Source: Oceanobacillus kimchii X50
Lineage (GTDB): Bacteria; Bacillota; Bacilli; Bacillales; Amphibacillaceae
NCBI RefSeq assembly: GCF_000340475.1
Contig: NZ_CM001792.1
Coordinates: 3,461,253-3,525,252 of the forward strand
Length of the DNA: 64,000 nucleotides
Direction: 5' to 3'
Under the pieces are notes generated by a model, which was not told where the DNA came from, made no database searches, and saw only the letters and a program-made list of their open reading frames with translations. Of this stretch, positions 26,535 to 37,395 are shown piece by piece. How positions within the stretch are numbered: the stretch's first letter is position 1; every line of letters begins with the position of its first letter. Position numbers and translations under genes: made by a program.

Positions 26535-28148
26535 TTACCAAGCGGCAACCGTACCATCCGTACGGGATTCCGTTCCGCCAACCAGTACTCCTGTTTCGGG
26601 ATTTCTCCAAATGATCTGTCCACGCCCAAAACTATTCGGTTCTAATTGAATACGTATGTTATGACCTTTCCTCGCTAAGTCCATTGCGATGTGGTGTGGA
26701 AAGGTGTTTTCCACTTCTACTTGTTTGTCTTTCATCCATTGCCATCTTGGTGCATCTAAAGCTGCTTGTGGATTTAACTGAAAATCAATGGTATTCATGA
26801 TTACTTGTACGTGACCTTGAGGTTGCATAAACCCTCCCATCACACCAAAAGGACCAATTGGCTCGGCATCTTTTGTTAAAAATCCAGGAATAATCGTATG
26901 ATACGTCCGCTTGTTTCCAGCTAGTGCATTCACATGATTCGGATCCATCGAAAAATTATGCCCGCGATTTTGCAGGGCAATTCCTGTACCAGGAACTACA
27001 AGGCCAGAACCAAATCCCATATAATTACTTTGTATAAAAGAAACCATGTTTCCTTCATTGTCTGCCGTTGCTAGATATACAGTACCACTTAGTGCTGGTT
27101 CGCCTGCTTCCGGTTGCATCGCTTCATCTTCAATTAACCCTCTTCGATACTCTCCATAAGAGTCACTTAATAAATCTTCTACCGAATGTCTCATATGATT
27201 TTCTTCTGTCAAATGTTCTTGCCCATCAGCAAAAGCCAGCTTAATCGCCTCAATCTGCCTATGGTATGTGTCGGTTGCCTCTTTCGTTCCAAATGTAAAT
27301 CCTTTTAAAATATTCAATGCCTGTAGAGCGATAATCCCTTGCCCATTTGGTGGTATTTCCCAAACATCATAACCACGGTAGTTTACTTTTATTGGGTTCA
27401 CCCACTCTGCTTGATGGGCTGCCAGGTCCTCTGATGTTAAAAATCCGTCATTCGCTTCCGAGAATGCACTTATTTTCGCTGCTATTTCTCCTCGGTAAAA
27501 AGATTCACTGTCAGTATCGGCAATCTCTTGTAATGTTTTGGCATGGTTAGGCGAACTCCAAATCTCTCCTGTTTCTGGAGCACGACCGTTTGGAGCAAAT
27601 GTTTCAAACCATTCATGGAACATGTCATCGGATAATTCCTTTTTAAATACGGTATACGCTTTTTTCCAAAACTTACTTAACGTCGGCGACAAAGGATATC
27701 CTTCTTGTGCATAGTCAATCGCTGGTTGTAATACTTCTTGTAACGAAAGCTTGCCAAACCTCTTAGATAAAGCTGCCCAAGCGCTCGGTGCTCCAGGTAC
27801 GGTAACGGGAATCCATCCATATTTAGGAATCTGTTCATTTCCTGTTTCTTTCACCTTATCAATGGAGATCGATTGAGGTGAACGGCCACTTGCATTAAGT
27901 CCATGCAGTTTACCTTTTGTCCACACTAACGCAAAAGCATCGCCGCCGATCCCATTCGAAGTCGGTTCAACGACCGTTAAACATGCCGCTGTAGCGATAG
28001 CAGCATCTATGGCATTACCACCCTTTTTTAATATCGAAAGTCCTGCTTCTGAGGCGAGTGGTTGAGATGTTGCCACCATTCCATTTTTTGCATAGGTTGC
28101 ATGCCTCGGATTTGTATAAGGATATGTTTCTGTATGAAAAAAATTCAT
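26535..28148 (-). CDS. ywrD: Gamma-glutamyltransferase, cytoplasmic YwrD-like
   Basis: About 537 residues of the Ntn-hydrolase gamma-glutamyltransferase family, which cleaves gamma-glutamyl bonds such as those in glutathione-like thiols. The substrate loop NGIGGDAFALVW is present, and the self-cleavage nucleophile Thr (about residue 356) lies in SGTVYLATADNEGN. There is no signal peptide, as in YwrD and unlike secreted GGTs. ATG at 28148 lies 5 bases after GGGAG. It is followed by the half-size chromate transporters and preceded by a MITE-like repeat and a TTT transporter operon. Confidence 0.9.
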   Translation of the reverse strand: MNFFHTETYPYTNPRHATYAKNGMVATSQPLASEAGLSILKKGGNAIDAAIATAACLTVVEPTSNGIGGDAFALVWTKGKLHGLNASGRSPQSISIDKVKETGNEQIPKYGWIPVTVPGAPSAWAALSKRFGKLSLQEVLQPAIDYAQEGYPLSPTLSKFWKKAYTVFKKELSDDMFHEWFETFAPNGRAPETGEIWSSPNHAKTLQEIADTDSESFYRGEIAAKISAFSEANDGFLTSEDLAAHQAEWVNPIKVNYRGYDVWEIPPNGQGIIALQALNILKGFTFGTKEATDTYHRQIEAIKLAFADGQEHLTEENHMRHSVEDLLSDSYGEYRRGLIEDEAMQPEAGEPALSGTVYLATADNEGNMVSFIQSNYMGFGSGLVVPGTGIALQNRGHNFSMDPNHVNALAGNKRTYHTIIPGFLTKDAEPIGPFGVMGGFMQPQGHVQVIMNTIDFQLNPQAALDAPRWQWMKDKQVEVENTFPHHIAMDLARKGHNIRIQLEPNSFGRGQIIWRNPETGVLVGGTESRTDGTVAAW

Positions 28149-28170
28149 CAAATCTCCCTTTCTAGTGCGT

Positions 28171-28376
28171 GTTCAAAAGGAGGATGGAAAGGACCGAGAA
28201 GATCGATGCGGCGTAGCTTTAAGTACCGGAACGTATGCAGTTAATACGTGAGGAACTAAAAAAGCAAGCCAACGAGCTTCCACAGGACGTGGTGATTTCT
28301 GCGTTGCCCACAGGACGTGGACTATTTTAGCAGAAGGTCCCCCTGTTAAGTGTCATTTTCACCGGACTTTTTGAAC
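28171..28376. mobile_element. MITE-like intergenic repeat element
   Basis: About 206 bases bounded by inverted ends GTTCAAAA (28171-28178) and TTTTGAAC (28369-28376). It contains two copies of the palindromic 13-mer CCACAGGACGTGG (28280-28292 and 28308-28320). It has no protein frame and is richer in GC than its surroundings. It resembles dispersed noncoding repeats seen in Bacillaceae genomes. It sits inside an operon, between tctA and the gamma-glutamyltransferase gene. Confidence 0.6.
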
Positions 28377-28387
28377 AACCTCTTCTA

Positions 28388-29878
28388 TTATTCTTCCACT
28401 TTTTTATTCATCTTCATATTACTATAGATTCCATAACCCATCGATATTATGGATAAGACAATTAAACCTGCTGAGATCGGACGAGTGAAAAACATAGACA
28501 GATCAGAACTTACCGACACCGCTTGACGCAAGTTTTCTTCAATCATTGGTCCTAAGATAATCCCTAAAATAAATGGTGCTAATGGAAACTTGTTCGCCTT
28601 CATCCAAAAACCGATTAGCCCGAAAATTAATAGTACCCACACATCAAAGATTCGATTATTTACAGCAAAACTTCCTAATACACATAATAATAGAACGATA
28701 GGAACTAATAAATGATGAGGGATTTGGTTAATCTTCATAAAAACTTTGATACCAAAACTTTGGATAATCAACATTAAAATGGCCGCGATGAATAATGAAA
28801 TAAATATTCCATTCACAAGTACAGGCTGGTTTTGCATTAACAATGGTCCTGGTTGAATACCGTGAATTAATAAAGCTCCAAGCATCATTGCCGTAACGGC
28901 ATCACCTGGGATCCCGAATGAGAGCATCGGTACAAGCGAACCACCTATGGAAGAGTTATTCGCAGATTCCGCAGCAATTAATCCATCCTTACTCCCTTTG
29001 CCAAATTCTTGAGGCTTCTTGGAAAACTTTTTCGCAACATCATAGCTTAAGATATTGGCAATACTACCACCGGCTGCTGGTAAGATACCTACTAATGTAC
29101 CTACTAGGCTCGACCGGATCACATTCACTCCGGATTTCCATAAGTCTCGGATGGTTTTAAGTATAGGATAAGAAACTGAAGCACTGCTATCGAGAGATAA
29201 TTGGCCTGGTGGTTTACGTATATCATCCATTAATTGAGAAAAAGCAAATATCCCAATTAGAACAGGGAGAAAGTTAAACCCAGCCATCAGTTCAGTGAAC
29301 CCGAAGGTAAATCGCGACACAGCGGTAAGCGGATCGGATCCTACCATCGAAAACATTAATCCTAAACTACCAGCGATTAAGCCTTTTAACAATGAACCAT
29401 CACTGAGACTTGCAATGGCACTAATACCGAATAACATGAGAGCAAACATTTCCCATGGCCCAAAGGCTAGTGCCCATTCTGCTAAAATCGGTGCAGTGAA
29501 AATTAAAATAATGCCGGATATAATCGTACCAACAAAGGAAGACCACAATCCAATCGCTAACGCCTTACCGGGTTGTCCACTTTTTGCCATGGGATAACCA
29601 TCAAACGTAGTCGCCATCGCTGAAGGAGTTCCTGGAATCCCTAATAAACAAGCCGTGATTAAGCCTCCTGAACTACCACCAACTTGAACGCCCATCATCA
29701 GTGCGATTCCATTGATTGGCTCCATTCCAAAACTAAATGGCAACGTTAAAGCTACTCCCATGGTAATCGTGAAGCCGGGTATACTTCCTATAATGATACC
29801 TGCAACTACTCCCGTAAGCAGGATAAGAATGGTTTGTACATTTAAAATCGCTTCAATACTTAATAAAATAGATTCCAT
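28388..29878 (-). CDS. tctA: Tripartite tricarboxylate transporter, TctA (second system)
   Basis: A 496-residue membrane protein with about twelve hydrophobic segments, homologous to the TctA at 8738 (IIIGSIPGFTITMGVALTLP, TTFDGYPMAKSGQPGKALAI, AESANNSSIGGSLVPMLSFG). It is the transport channel of a second TTT system. It is the third gene of tctCBA and is followed, across a repeat element, by the gamma-glutamyltransferase and chromate genes on the same strand. The substrate is unknown. Confidence 0.94.
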   Translation of the reverse strand: MESILLSIEAILNVQTILILLTGVVAGIIIGSIPGFTITMGVALTLPFSFGMEPINGIALMMGVQVGGSSGGLITACLLGIPGTPSAMATTFDGYPMAKSGQPGKALAIGLWSSFVGTIISGIILIFTAPILAEWALAFGPWEMFALMLFGISAIASLSDGSLLKGLIAGSLGLMFSMVGSDPLTAVSRFTFGFTELMAGFNFLPVLIGIFAFSQLMDDIRKPPGQLSLDSSASVSYPILKTIRDLWKSGVNVIRSSLVGTLVGILPAAGGSIANILSYDVAKKFSKKPQEFGKGSKDGLIAAESANNSSIGGSLVPMLSFGIPGDAVTAMMLGALLIHGIQPGPLLMQNQPVLVNGIFISLFIAAILMLIIQSFGIKVFMKINQIPHHLLVPIVLLLCVLGSFAVNNRIFDVWVLLIFGLIGFWMKANKFPLAPFILGIILGPMIEENLRQAVSVSSDLSMFFTRPISAGLIVLSIISMGYGIYSNMKMNKKVEE

Positions 29879-29894
29879 TTAGTTAATTCTCCTT

Positions 29895-30371
29895 TTAAAA
29901 GAGTATGCCAGGAGGTAGAAATACGGATAGTACCTGTTGAAATACCACATATAATATGAAAACCAATCCAATCATGAATAAACTAACGAGAATAATTTTA
30001 TTCTTATTGGGTGCTAAGACGGTATATAAACTAATCAAAAATAAGATTGAAGCAATAAAATATCCAGCGTATGGCAGGATAAACACATATGCTGCGAATA
30101 ACCCAAACGTGATGATGACTTTTTTATTGCTACGGAAGGCATTACGTATTGATACGTTCTTCGCTTTTGGTTCTTTCGTGAAGCGATATATACTATGCGC
30201 AAGCAAACAAACACTTAAAAACACTAATACGGCAATAATAATATTTGGAAAGAAATTGGCTTCTGTTTTTCCGAATCCTTGAATCGGTATTTGAGTTGAA
30301 CCGATATAAGCTAACCCACTGAACCCTAACAAGAGAATCGCATTTAACAAATCACGTTTTGCACTAGTCAA
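29895..30371 (-). CDS. tctB: Tripartite tricarboxylate transporter, TctB (second system)
   Basis: A 158-residue small membrane subunit with four hydrophobic segments. It appears to start at TTG (30371) behind GGAGG; the spacing of about 10 bases is slightly long. It lies 14 bases downstream of tctC and 16 bases upstream of tctA. Confidence 0.88.
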   Translation of the reverse strand: MTSAKRDLLNAILLLGFSGLAYIGSTQIPIQGFGKTEANFFPNIIIAVLVFLSVCLLAHSIYRFTKEPKAKNVSIRNAFRSNKKVIITFGLFAAYVFILPYAGYFIASILFLISLYTVLAPNKNKIILVSLFMIGLVFILYVVFQQVLSVFLPPGILF

Positions 30372-30385
30372 TGCCTATAAACCTC

Positions 30386-31366
30386 CTACTTATCTAGTAA
30401 GCCACTTTTTTCTAGTGATTCTTCCATGTCTTTTTCATTGTTTTGCAGGAAATCAACGTATTCCTCTGTTCCTTTAAAGTTCACATCTGTTCCAATTGCA
30501 TCTATTCTCTCTTTAAACGAGTCGCTATTAGCCACATTCTCTAATGCTTCATTTAGTTTAGAGACAATTTCTTCCGGTGTGTCTTTTGGAACAACAATTC
30601 CACGGTTCGCTGCATTGACGACATCAATTCCTTGTTCTTGTAATGTAGGTACATCTGGTAAATCAGGATGTCTCTCTTCTCCTGTATAACCTAATAATTT
30701 CATTCGGTCATCTTTCATATAATCCTTACCTGCAGCAATAGACACACTTCCTAATTGTACGTCATTTGCTACAACTGCTTTCATTCTGTTCGCTGTGCCG
30801 TCGTAACCTACGATATTAAATTCGATATCTGACGCTGTTTGGATTAAAGCAGGTTCTAACTGGGAGGTAGATCCAATCGATGCTCCATACGTTATTTGTC
30901 CAGGATTTTCTTTTGCATCAGCTACTACTTCTTCCATTGAGTCCCACGGATTTGAAGGATTCGTAGCAACGAGTTGATATGTAGAAGTCATTAAAGATAC
31001 AGGTTCAAAGTCAAAGTAACCAAAGTCTGCTTGTCCGGTTAGCTGGGACATCGCTACGGAATCATGAACAGCAAGTAGTGTATACCCATCGTTATTTGCT
31101 TGAAGCGCTTGTTGTGCTCCTACGACTCCACTTCCACCAGCTATATTCTTCACGACAACCGTTGTATTTAATTCCTTTTCCAACTCTTCTGCGACAATTC
31201 GATTAATCGCATCAGTATCTCCACCAGCGTCCCAGGGTACAATTAACTGAATATCTTTAGAAGGATAATTCTCCGCCTGTTCCCCGCTGCTCGTACTTGG
31301 GGGACTGCATGCTGCTAATAAAAATAGACAAAATAGAACTAAAACACTACATAAACGACGTTTCAT
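30386..31366 (-). CDS. tctC: TTT binding lipoprotein TctC (second system)
   Basis: A 326-residue Bug-type binding lipoprotein with lipobox LLAAC (Cys20). It has the family start IQLIVPWDAGGDTDAINRIV and the segment GGSGVVGAQQALQANNDGYT. The Asp in WDAGGDTDA is typical of Bug proteins that bind amino-acid-like or carboxylated ligands (family knowledge). It heads the operon and is divergent from the Lrp-type gene; the 262-base gap holds the direct repeats at 31483-31527. A good AGGAGG precedes ATG. Confidence 0.92.
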   Translation of the reverse strand: MKRRLCSVLVLFCLFLLAACSPPSTSSGEQAENYPSKDIQLIVPWDAGGDTDAINRIVAEELEKELNTTVVVKNIAGGSGVVGAQQALQANNDGYTLLAVHDSVAMSQLTGQADFGYFDFEPVSLMTSTYQLVATNPSNPWDSMEEVVADAKENPGQITYGASIGSTSQLEPALIQTASDIEFNIVGYDGTANRMKAVVANDVQLGSVSIAAGKDYMKDDRMKLLGYTGEERHPDLPDVPTLQEQGIDVVNAANRGIVVPKDTPEEIVSKLNEALENVANSDSFKERIDAIGTDVNFKGTEEYVDFLQNNEKDMEESLEKSGLLDK

Positions 31367-31482
31367 GACATTTCCTCCTCTTATTTGTCAGTAATTTCAT
31401 ACTTTTTGTAAATTAGTTAATATAATAATAAACAACTATACGGCTGTCAATATATTTTTTGTACAATTGTAAAGTTTTGATA

Positions 31483-31527
31483 AAATTTTACTTACTAATT
31501 TAATGCATTTAGTAAATTTTACTTACT
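31483..31527. promoter_or_regulatory. 14-bp direct repeats, candidate Lrp-type operator
   Basis: AAATTTTACTTACT occurs exactly at 31483-31496 and 31514-31527. The start-to-start distance of 31 bases is about three helical turns, so both face the same side of DNA. A partly inverted TTAGTAAATTT overlaps the second copy. The site lies between the divergent Lrp-type and tctC genes. Confidence 0.55.
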
Positions 31528-31628
31528 TTATGTTGTTAGTTATAATATTGATAACATGTCGTTTTTCTTCTTGTCATATTCTGATAAACTAAATTTAGCC
31601 TGAAATATAATTATAGGAGCCGAAAACT

Positions 31629-32078
31629 ATGAAACTTGATAACATTGATAAAATGCTATTAGAAGAACTTTCAGAAGATGGCCGCTTATCGTATGTAGAG
31701 CTAGCAGAAAAGGTTGGCTTGTCTCGTGTTGCGGTAAAAGATCGCATTAAAAACTTAAAAGAAAAAGGTGTCATTGAAAAATTTACGGTAGTAATCAACT
31801 CAGAGAAATATGGAAAACAAGTGTCCGCATTTTTTGATATAGATGTTGAACCAATGCAATTGCAGGAGGTAGCACAAAATTTAGCCAATCATCCGCAAGT
31901 GGCTAGTATCTATCAAATGACGGGACCAAGCACCTTACACACACATGTATTAGTTGAGGATTTTCAGAAATTAGAAGTCTTTATTAATGAAGAATTGTAT
32001 TCAGTTGAAGGCATTACACGTGTCGAGAGCTCAATAATATTAAAGCGTTTTAAGAGTCGTACTGGGTTTAAGTTGTAG
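31629..32078 (+). CDS. ywrC: Lrp/AsnC family regulator (YwrC-like)
   Basis: A 149-residue Lrp/AsnC regulator. The N-terminal helix-turn-helix is LSYVELAEKVGLSRVAVKDR; the C-terminal RAM ligand domain carries VASIYQMTGPSTLHTHVLVE. The family binds amino acids or related acids. In B. subtilis, ywrC sits with ywrAB (chromate) and ywrD (GGT); the same set occurs here with an added TTT transporter. It probably controls the divergent operon. The ribosome site is TAGGAGCC before ATG. Confidence 0.87.
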   Translation: MKLDNIDKMLLEELSEDGRLSYVELAEKVGLSRVAVKDRIKNLKEKGVIEKFTVVINSEKYGKQVSAFFDIDVEPMQLQEVAQNLANHPQVASIYQMTGPSTLHTHVLVEDFQKLEVFINEELYSVEGITRVESSIILKRFKSRTGFKL

Positions 32079-32270
32079 AGGGTTTGAAAATAGGCTGACG
32101 GCCTGATTTAAACGAGTTGAACCAGCTTTGACTAATTTGAAATCATATGGAGGTACAAGTCCAATGGTAAAAGAATAATAAGAGGAAATCTATTTCATAA
32201 CTATAGACTAAAGCATGTAGATTTTCTCTCTCTCATAAAATGAAAATATTTAGAAAAGAGGAAAAATAAC

Positions 32271-33118
32271 ATGTTAAATAGATTAAGTGATACTATTTAT
32301 TATTTATCCAATCAAGAGGATAAGGAACGACCAACATTAGGACTGGTATGTGGTGACCGATATAGTCTAATCATAGATGCTGGCAATTCACCTCGGCATG
32401 CTAAGGACTTTTTAATCGAAATCGAGAAGCTAAATGTTCCGCAAGTTAAGTATGTTGTTATTACCCATGCACATTGGGATCATTTCCTCGGAATGAATGA
32501 ATTTGATGCGACTATTATAGTTAATCATCAAACAAACGAATTGATAAAAGAATGGCAACGTTTATCCTATGATGACCGTTCACTACAAAAGTATGTGACT
32601 ACTAATCAGATGAGTGCTATGTGTATGGAGATTATACAAACCGATATGCCAAACAGGGACAGGTTTAAATTGAAATCTCCAGATGTAATCTTTGAAAATA
32701 CATTAACTATTGATTTAGGTAATAAAGTTTGCATTCTCGAACGTATTAAAAGTACTCATACAGATGACTCTACAATTATTTATATTCCTGATGAAAAAGT
32801 TGTTTTTTAGGTGATTGTGCATATGGGACAACGACAAATTCTTTATTTCATTACAAGCAATCCTTGTTATTGCCTATGATGAAAGACATTCAAAAATATG
32901 ATGCTGAAATGTTCCTACTAGGTCATGAATCTATCTGTGATTTAAATGAAATGAATATATATTGGGAAGAGCTAACAACAGCAAGTCATGTTGTAAAGTC
33001 CATTTCACTAGAAAATGCGATAGAGTCTTTCAAGTTAGAAAATAAAAGGAATCCTAATGATAATGAATTATTTTTTATACAAGCATTTGTTAATGATCAT
33101 ATTATTCAGTCACAATGA
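32271..33118 (+). pseudogene. Metallo-beta-lactamase-fold hydrolase, frameshifted
   Basis: The first frame (32271-32810) holds the MBL metal motif THAHWDH and ends early at TAG inside a run of six T residues (32803-32808). Reading on after one extra T restores VFLGDCAYGTTTNSLFHYK and continues to the stop at 33118, including the second-half motifs GDC and LLGHES. The original gene therefore encoded about 282 residues. One T was lost, in the genome or in the assembly. Without repair the product lacks the last metal ligands and should be inactive. The substrate is unknown. Confidence 0.8.
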
Positions 33119-33243
33119 TCCGTTAACCAAATGACTTCTACACTAATTAAGTCTTCAGGATTTTCCTGGATCCATCTCTTATAGTTGAATAAATCATATT
33201 CCGACGTAGCCCATTGTAACCCGCTTTTGGGTTTCTCACCCTA
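33106..33243 (-). pseudogene. Short start-less coding remnant
   Basis: A minus-strand frame of about 44 codons reads KPKSGLQWATSEYDLFNYK, then RWIQENPEDLISVEVIWLTD, and stops at 33106. It has coding-like composition but no start codon; its upstream end overlaps the panE 3' end in another frame. It also overlaps the frameshifted hydrolase tail. The family is not recognised. Confidence 0.3.
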
Positions 33244-34093
33244 GCTCGCTCGCCACCAACAAGCTATACACCGTATCTATATGCGGAGTATTTAAGCCAT
33301 GCTCCTGACTTTTCCGATATAAAAATCCTTGAATATAATCAATTTCCATCGGGTTACCATTTAACACATCGTAATACATGCTCGTACCCATATTCGGCGG
33401 ATAGCCATCATAAATATCCATAATGTCTTTTATGGTAGAATTCTCAAAATGGATCCCTTCCGCATTAGCAATCTTAATCCCTTCTTCAATCAATGATTCA
33501 CACAGGTTTCTGACCTTTTCATTGGTTAAAATACGTGCGGTATTTCGACTCAATGCAGTGACGGAATTAATCCCGAGATTGACGATTAGCTTAAACCACA
33601 TATCGTTAAGATAATTAGGGCTAATTTGAATAACAAGATCACTTTCCCCAATAAATTGATGTAACGCGATTGTGTCTTTATTTTCCGGTAAAATTAATTT
33701 CCGGTCACGAAAATGCGTTATCGTTTGATCTTTTTTTTGCCCGCTAATATACACTACTGCTTGATAGGTATGCGGCATATTTATTCGTTCGAGTTGCCCA
33801 TAGCCATTTTGACAAATAATCGTTACTGTATTTTCATGTGAAAGCTTTTCTACAATTGGAAGCACGTTCGATAGCTGTGTTCCTTTTACTGCGATAAAAA
33901 TATAATCAAGAGTTGTTTGAAAGCTGGACAGTTCTTCTACGGACAATGTTCCTTCAGACAACTGCCCTTCTCGTTCGATACGTACTTCACCAGCATTTCT
34001 TCCTAATAAATGTACACGTTGGCCATTTTCCAACAAAATTTCTGCGATTACGGAACCAACTGCCCCTGGTCCAATAACTCCAAAATTTTTCAT
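33236..34093 (-). CDS. panE: 2-dehydropantoate 2-reductase (ketopantoate reductase)
   Basis: A 285-residue NADPH-dependent reductase that makes pantoate for coenzyme A synthesis. The Rossmann motif GPGAVGSVIAEIL opens the protein; the C-terminal helical domain has WFKLIVNLGINSVTAL, with the conserved catalytic Lys (WFK) and Asn. It is divergent from panBC across 92 bases, so the pantothenate genes are clustered and possibly coregulated. ApbA/PanE paralogues occur, but the context supports PanE. Confidence 0.9.
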   Translation of the reverse strand: MKNFGVIGPGAVGSVIAEILLENGQRVHLLGRNAGEVRIEREGQLSEGTLSVEELSSFQTTLDYIFIAVKGTQLSNVLPIVEKLSHENTVTIICQNGYGQLERINMPHTYQAVVYISGQKKDQTITHFRDRKLILPENKDTIALHQFIGESDLVIQISPNYLNDMWFKLIVNLGINSVTALSRNTARILTNEKVRNLCESLIEEGIKIANAEGIHFENSTIKDIMDIYDGYPPNMGTSMYYDVLNGNPMEIDYIQGFLYRKSQEHGLNTPHIDTVYSLLVASELG

Positions 34094-34123
34094 AGCTATG
34101 CTCCTTTTTATCTACGAAACGCA

Positions 34124-34152
34124 TTGTTAATCTATACAGATAATTCTATAAT
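34124..34152 (+). promoter_or_regulatory. Sigma-A promoter of panBC
   Basis: TTGTTA (34124-34129) and a perfect TATAAT (34147-34152) are separated by 17 bases, 33 bases before the panB start codon. Confidence 0.75.
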
Positions 34153-34185
34153 AAGTACAAGAATAAAAATAGTAGGTGACGAAAA

Positions 34186-35846
<1,661 letters not shown>

Positions 35847-35931
35847 AGAGAGCATTGCAGTTTCTATCCGGCTGGTAAATTGTATAGTGGCATAACTAGA
35901 TATTGGGCATAAGACAGATGATAGTTATATA

Positions 35932-36098
35932 CGGAGACTCCTTGAAAATCAAAAATCGATTTTCTGCGTGCGATGTAATGCTGTCGAGGTCTTCCTTATC
36001 CTGTGGGATTGAGGCATAGGTGAGACCTCGGAATGCGAAGCATCCGAAGGCTCACCAGCCGCCGTTGGATAAGCAGAGTATAATTCTGAAGCTGGTTC
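35932..36098. repeat. Degenerate Bacillaceae intergenic repeat
   Basis: The sequence starts CGGAGACTCCTT and contains a hairpin with arms GGTGAG (36019) and CTCACC (36056), enclosing ACCTCGGAATGCGAAGCATC. It then reads AGCCGCCGTTGGATAAGC and GTATAATTCTGAAGC. This order resembles a widespread noncoding Bacillus-group repeat (GAGACTCC, GAGACC, GCGAAGC, GGCTCA, CCGCC). It fills most of the 323-base gap between panC and the full-length chrA; no gene is visible there. Confidence 0.55.
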
Positions 36099-36169
36099 TC
36101 ATCATCAATTCATTCGGATTTATCATTTGAGTAAATACTTTTGTCCAACCTTTTTTTTTCATTCATACC

Positions 36170-37372
36170 TTAAATATATGAAATCAATGTTCCACCAATA
36201 GCCCCTGTTAGAACTATCACCCACGGTGGAAGTTTCCAATATACAAGCATACTGAATAATATCGCAGCAAAAGCAAAGTCAATTGGAGATAGAACTGCAC
36301 TTGTCCATATTGGCTGATAGAAAGCTGCAATCAATATACCTACTACGGCAGCATTTACTCCCATTAACGCTCCTTTTATCTTGTGGTTGTTTCTCAAACT
36401 ATTCCAAAACGGTAAGGTACCTAATATTAATAAAAATGCCGGTAAGAATATAGCTATGGTAGCAACCAAACCACCGATCCATCCATTCATAACTGCTCCT
36501 AGATAAGCAGCAAATGTAAATAATGGTCCAGGTACAGCCTGTGCAGCACCGTATCCCGCTAAGAAAGCTTCTTCACTTACCCAACCTGTAGGTACAAACT
36601 CTCTTTCCAACAGTGGAAGAACAACATGTCCACCACCAAAAACAAGCGAACCTGAGCGATAAAAGCTATCAAACATAGCAACCCAATGGGAGGTCGTTAT
36701 TTCCCTTAGGATTGGGAAAAGTAATAACAAACCAAAAAACAATGACATGCAAATAAAACCAAACTTTTTCGTTAATATTTTTACGTGTGTATGTGATGCT
36801 TGTACATCATTGCTATAATTTTTGTATATAACATAACCAATCATTGCTGCAATCAAAATTACAACGACTTGTGAGTAGACTGTTTGCCATAAAAGCGTAA
36901 CGACCAGGGCAACTAAGGCAATCGTTTTTCGTTGTAAATCAGGTGTTAATTTAGTTGCCATTCCAATTATTGCATGCGCTACAATAGCAACCGCAACTAA
37001 TTTTAACCCATGTATCCAGCCCATTTCTCCCACATTAAAGCTTTGCATCAATAAAGCAAAGATAACGAGTGCAACAACAGATGGTATCGTGAATCCGATA
37101 AAAGAGACTATTCCACCCAGGGTACCTGCGCGCATCACACCTATTCCGATTCCCACCTGACTACTAGCTGGACCTGGTAAAAACTGTGCTAACGCAACAA
37201 GGTCCGCGTAACTTTTTTCATCCATCCATTTTCTTCTTCTTACATACTCATCGTGAAAATAACCGAGGTGCGCAATTGGCCCTCCAAAAGAAGTTAGTCC
37301 TAATCGAGTTGAAATAAATAGTATTTCCAATAACGCTTTTAATGAAGATTTTTCATTTTGTTTATAACTCAT
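36170..37372 (-). CDS. chrA: Full-length chromate transporter ChrA
   Basis: A 400-residue two-domain CHR transporter with about eleven membrane segments. Each half carries the signature: TSFGGPIAHLGYFHDEYV with AQFLPGPASSQ in the first, and LVFGGGHVVLPLLEREFV with AQAVPGPLFTFAAYLG in the second. It exports chromate and perhaps sulfate-like anions. The PadR regulator gene is 23 bases upstream in the same operon. This is a different type from the paired half-size proteins at 25392-26500. Confidence 0.93.
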   Translation of the reverse strand: MSYKQNEKSSLKALLEILFISTRLGLTSFGGPIAHLGYFHDEYVRRRKWMDEKSYADLVALAQFLPGPASSQVGIGIGVMRAGTLGGIVSFIGFTIPSVVALVIFALLMQSFNVGEMGWIHGLKLVAVAIVAHAIIGMATKLTPDLQRKTIALVALVVTLLWQTVYSQVVVILIAAMIGYVIYKNYSNDVQASHTHVKILTKKFGFICMSLFFGLLLLFPILREITTSHWVAMFDSFYRSGSLVFGGGHVVLPLLEREFVPTGWVSEEAFLAGYGAAQAVPGPLFTFAAYLGAVMNGWIGGLVATIAIFLPAFLLILGTLPFWNSLRNNHKIKGALMGVNAAVVGILIAAFYQPIWTSAVLSPIDFAFAAILFSMLVYWKLPPWVIVLTGAIGGTLISYI

Positions 37373-37395
37373 ATACCATATACTCCTTTGTGAAG

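Noticed and set aside
32100..32240. Possible terminator or small gene between the Lrp-type and MBL genes
   Set aside because: The AAATCTA/TAGATTT arms are far apart with no T run, and the only ATG after GGAGG closes after four codons.
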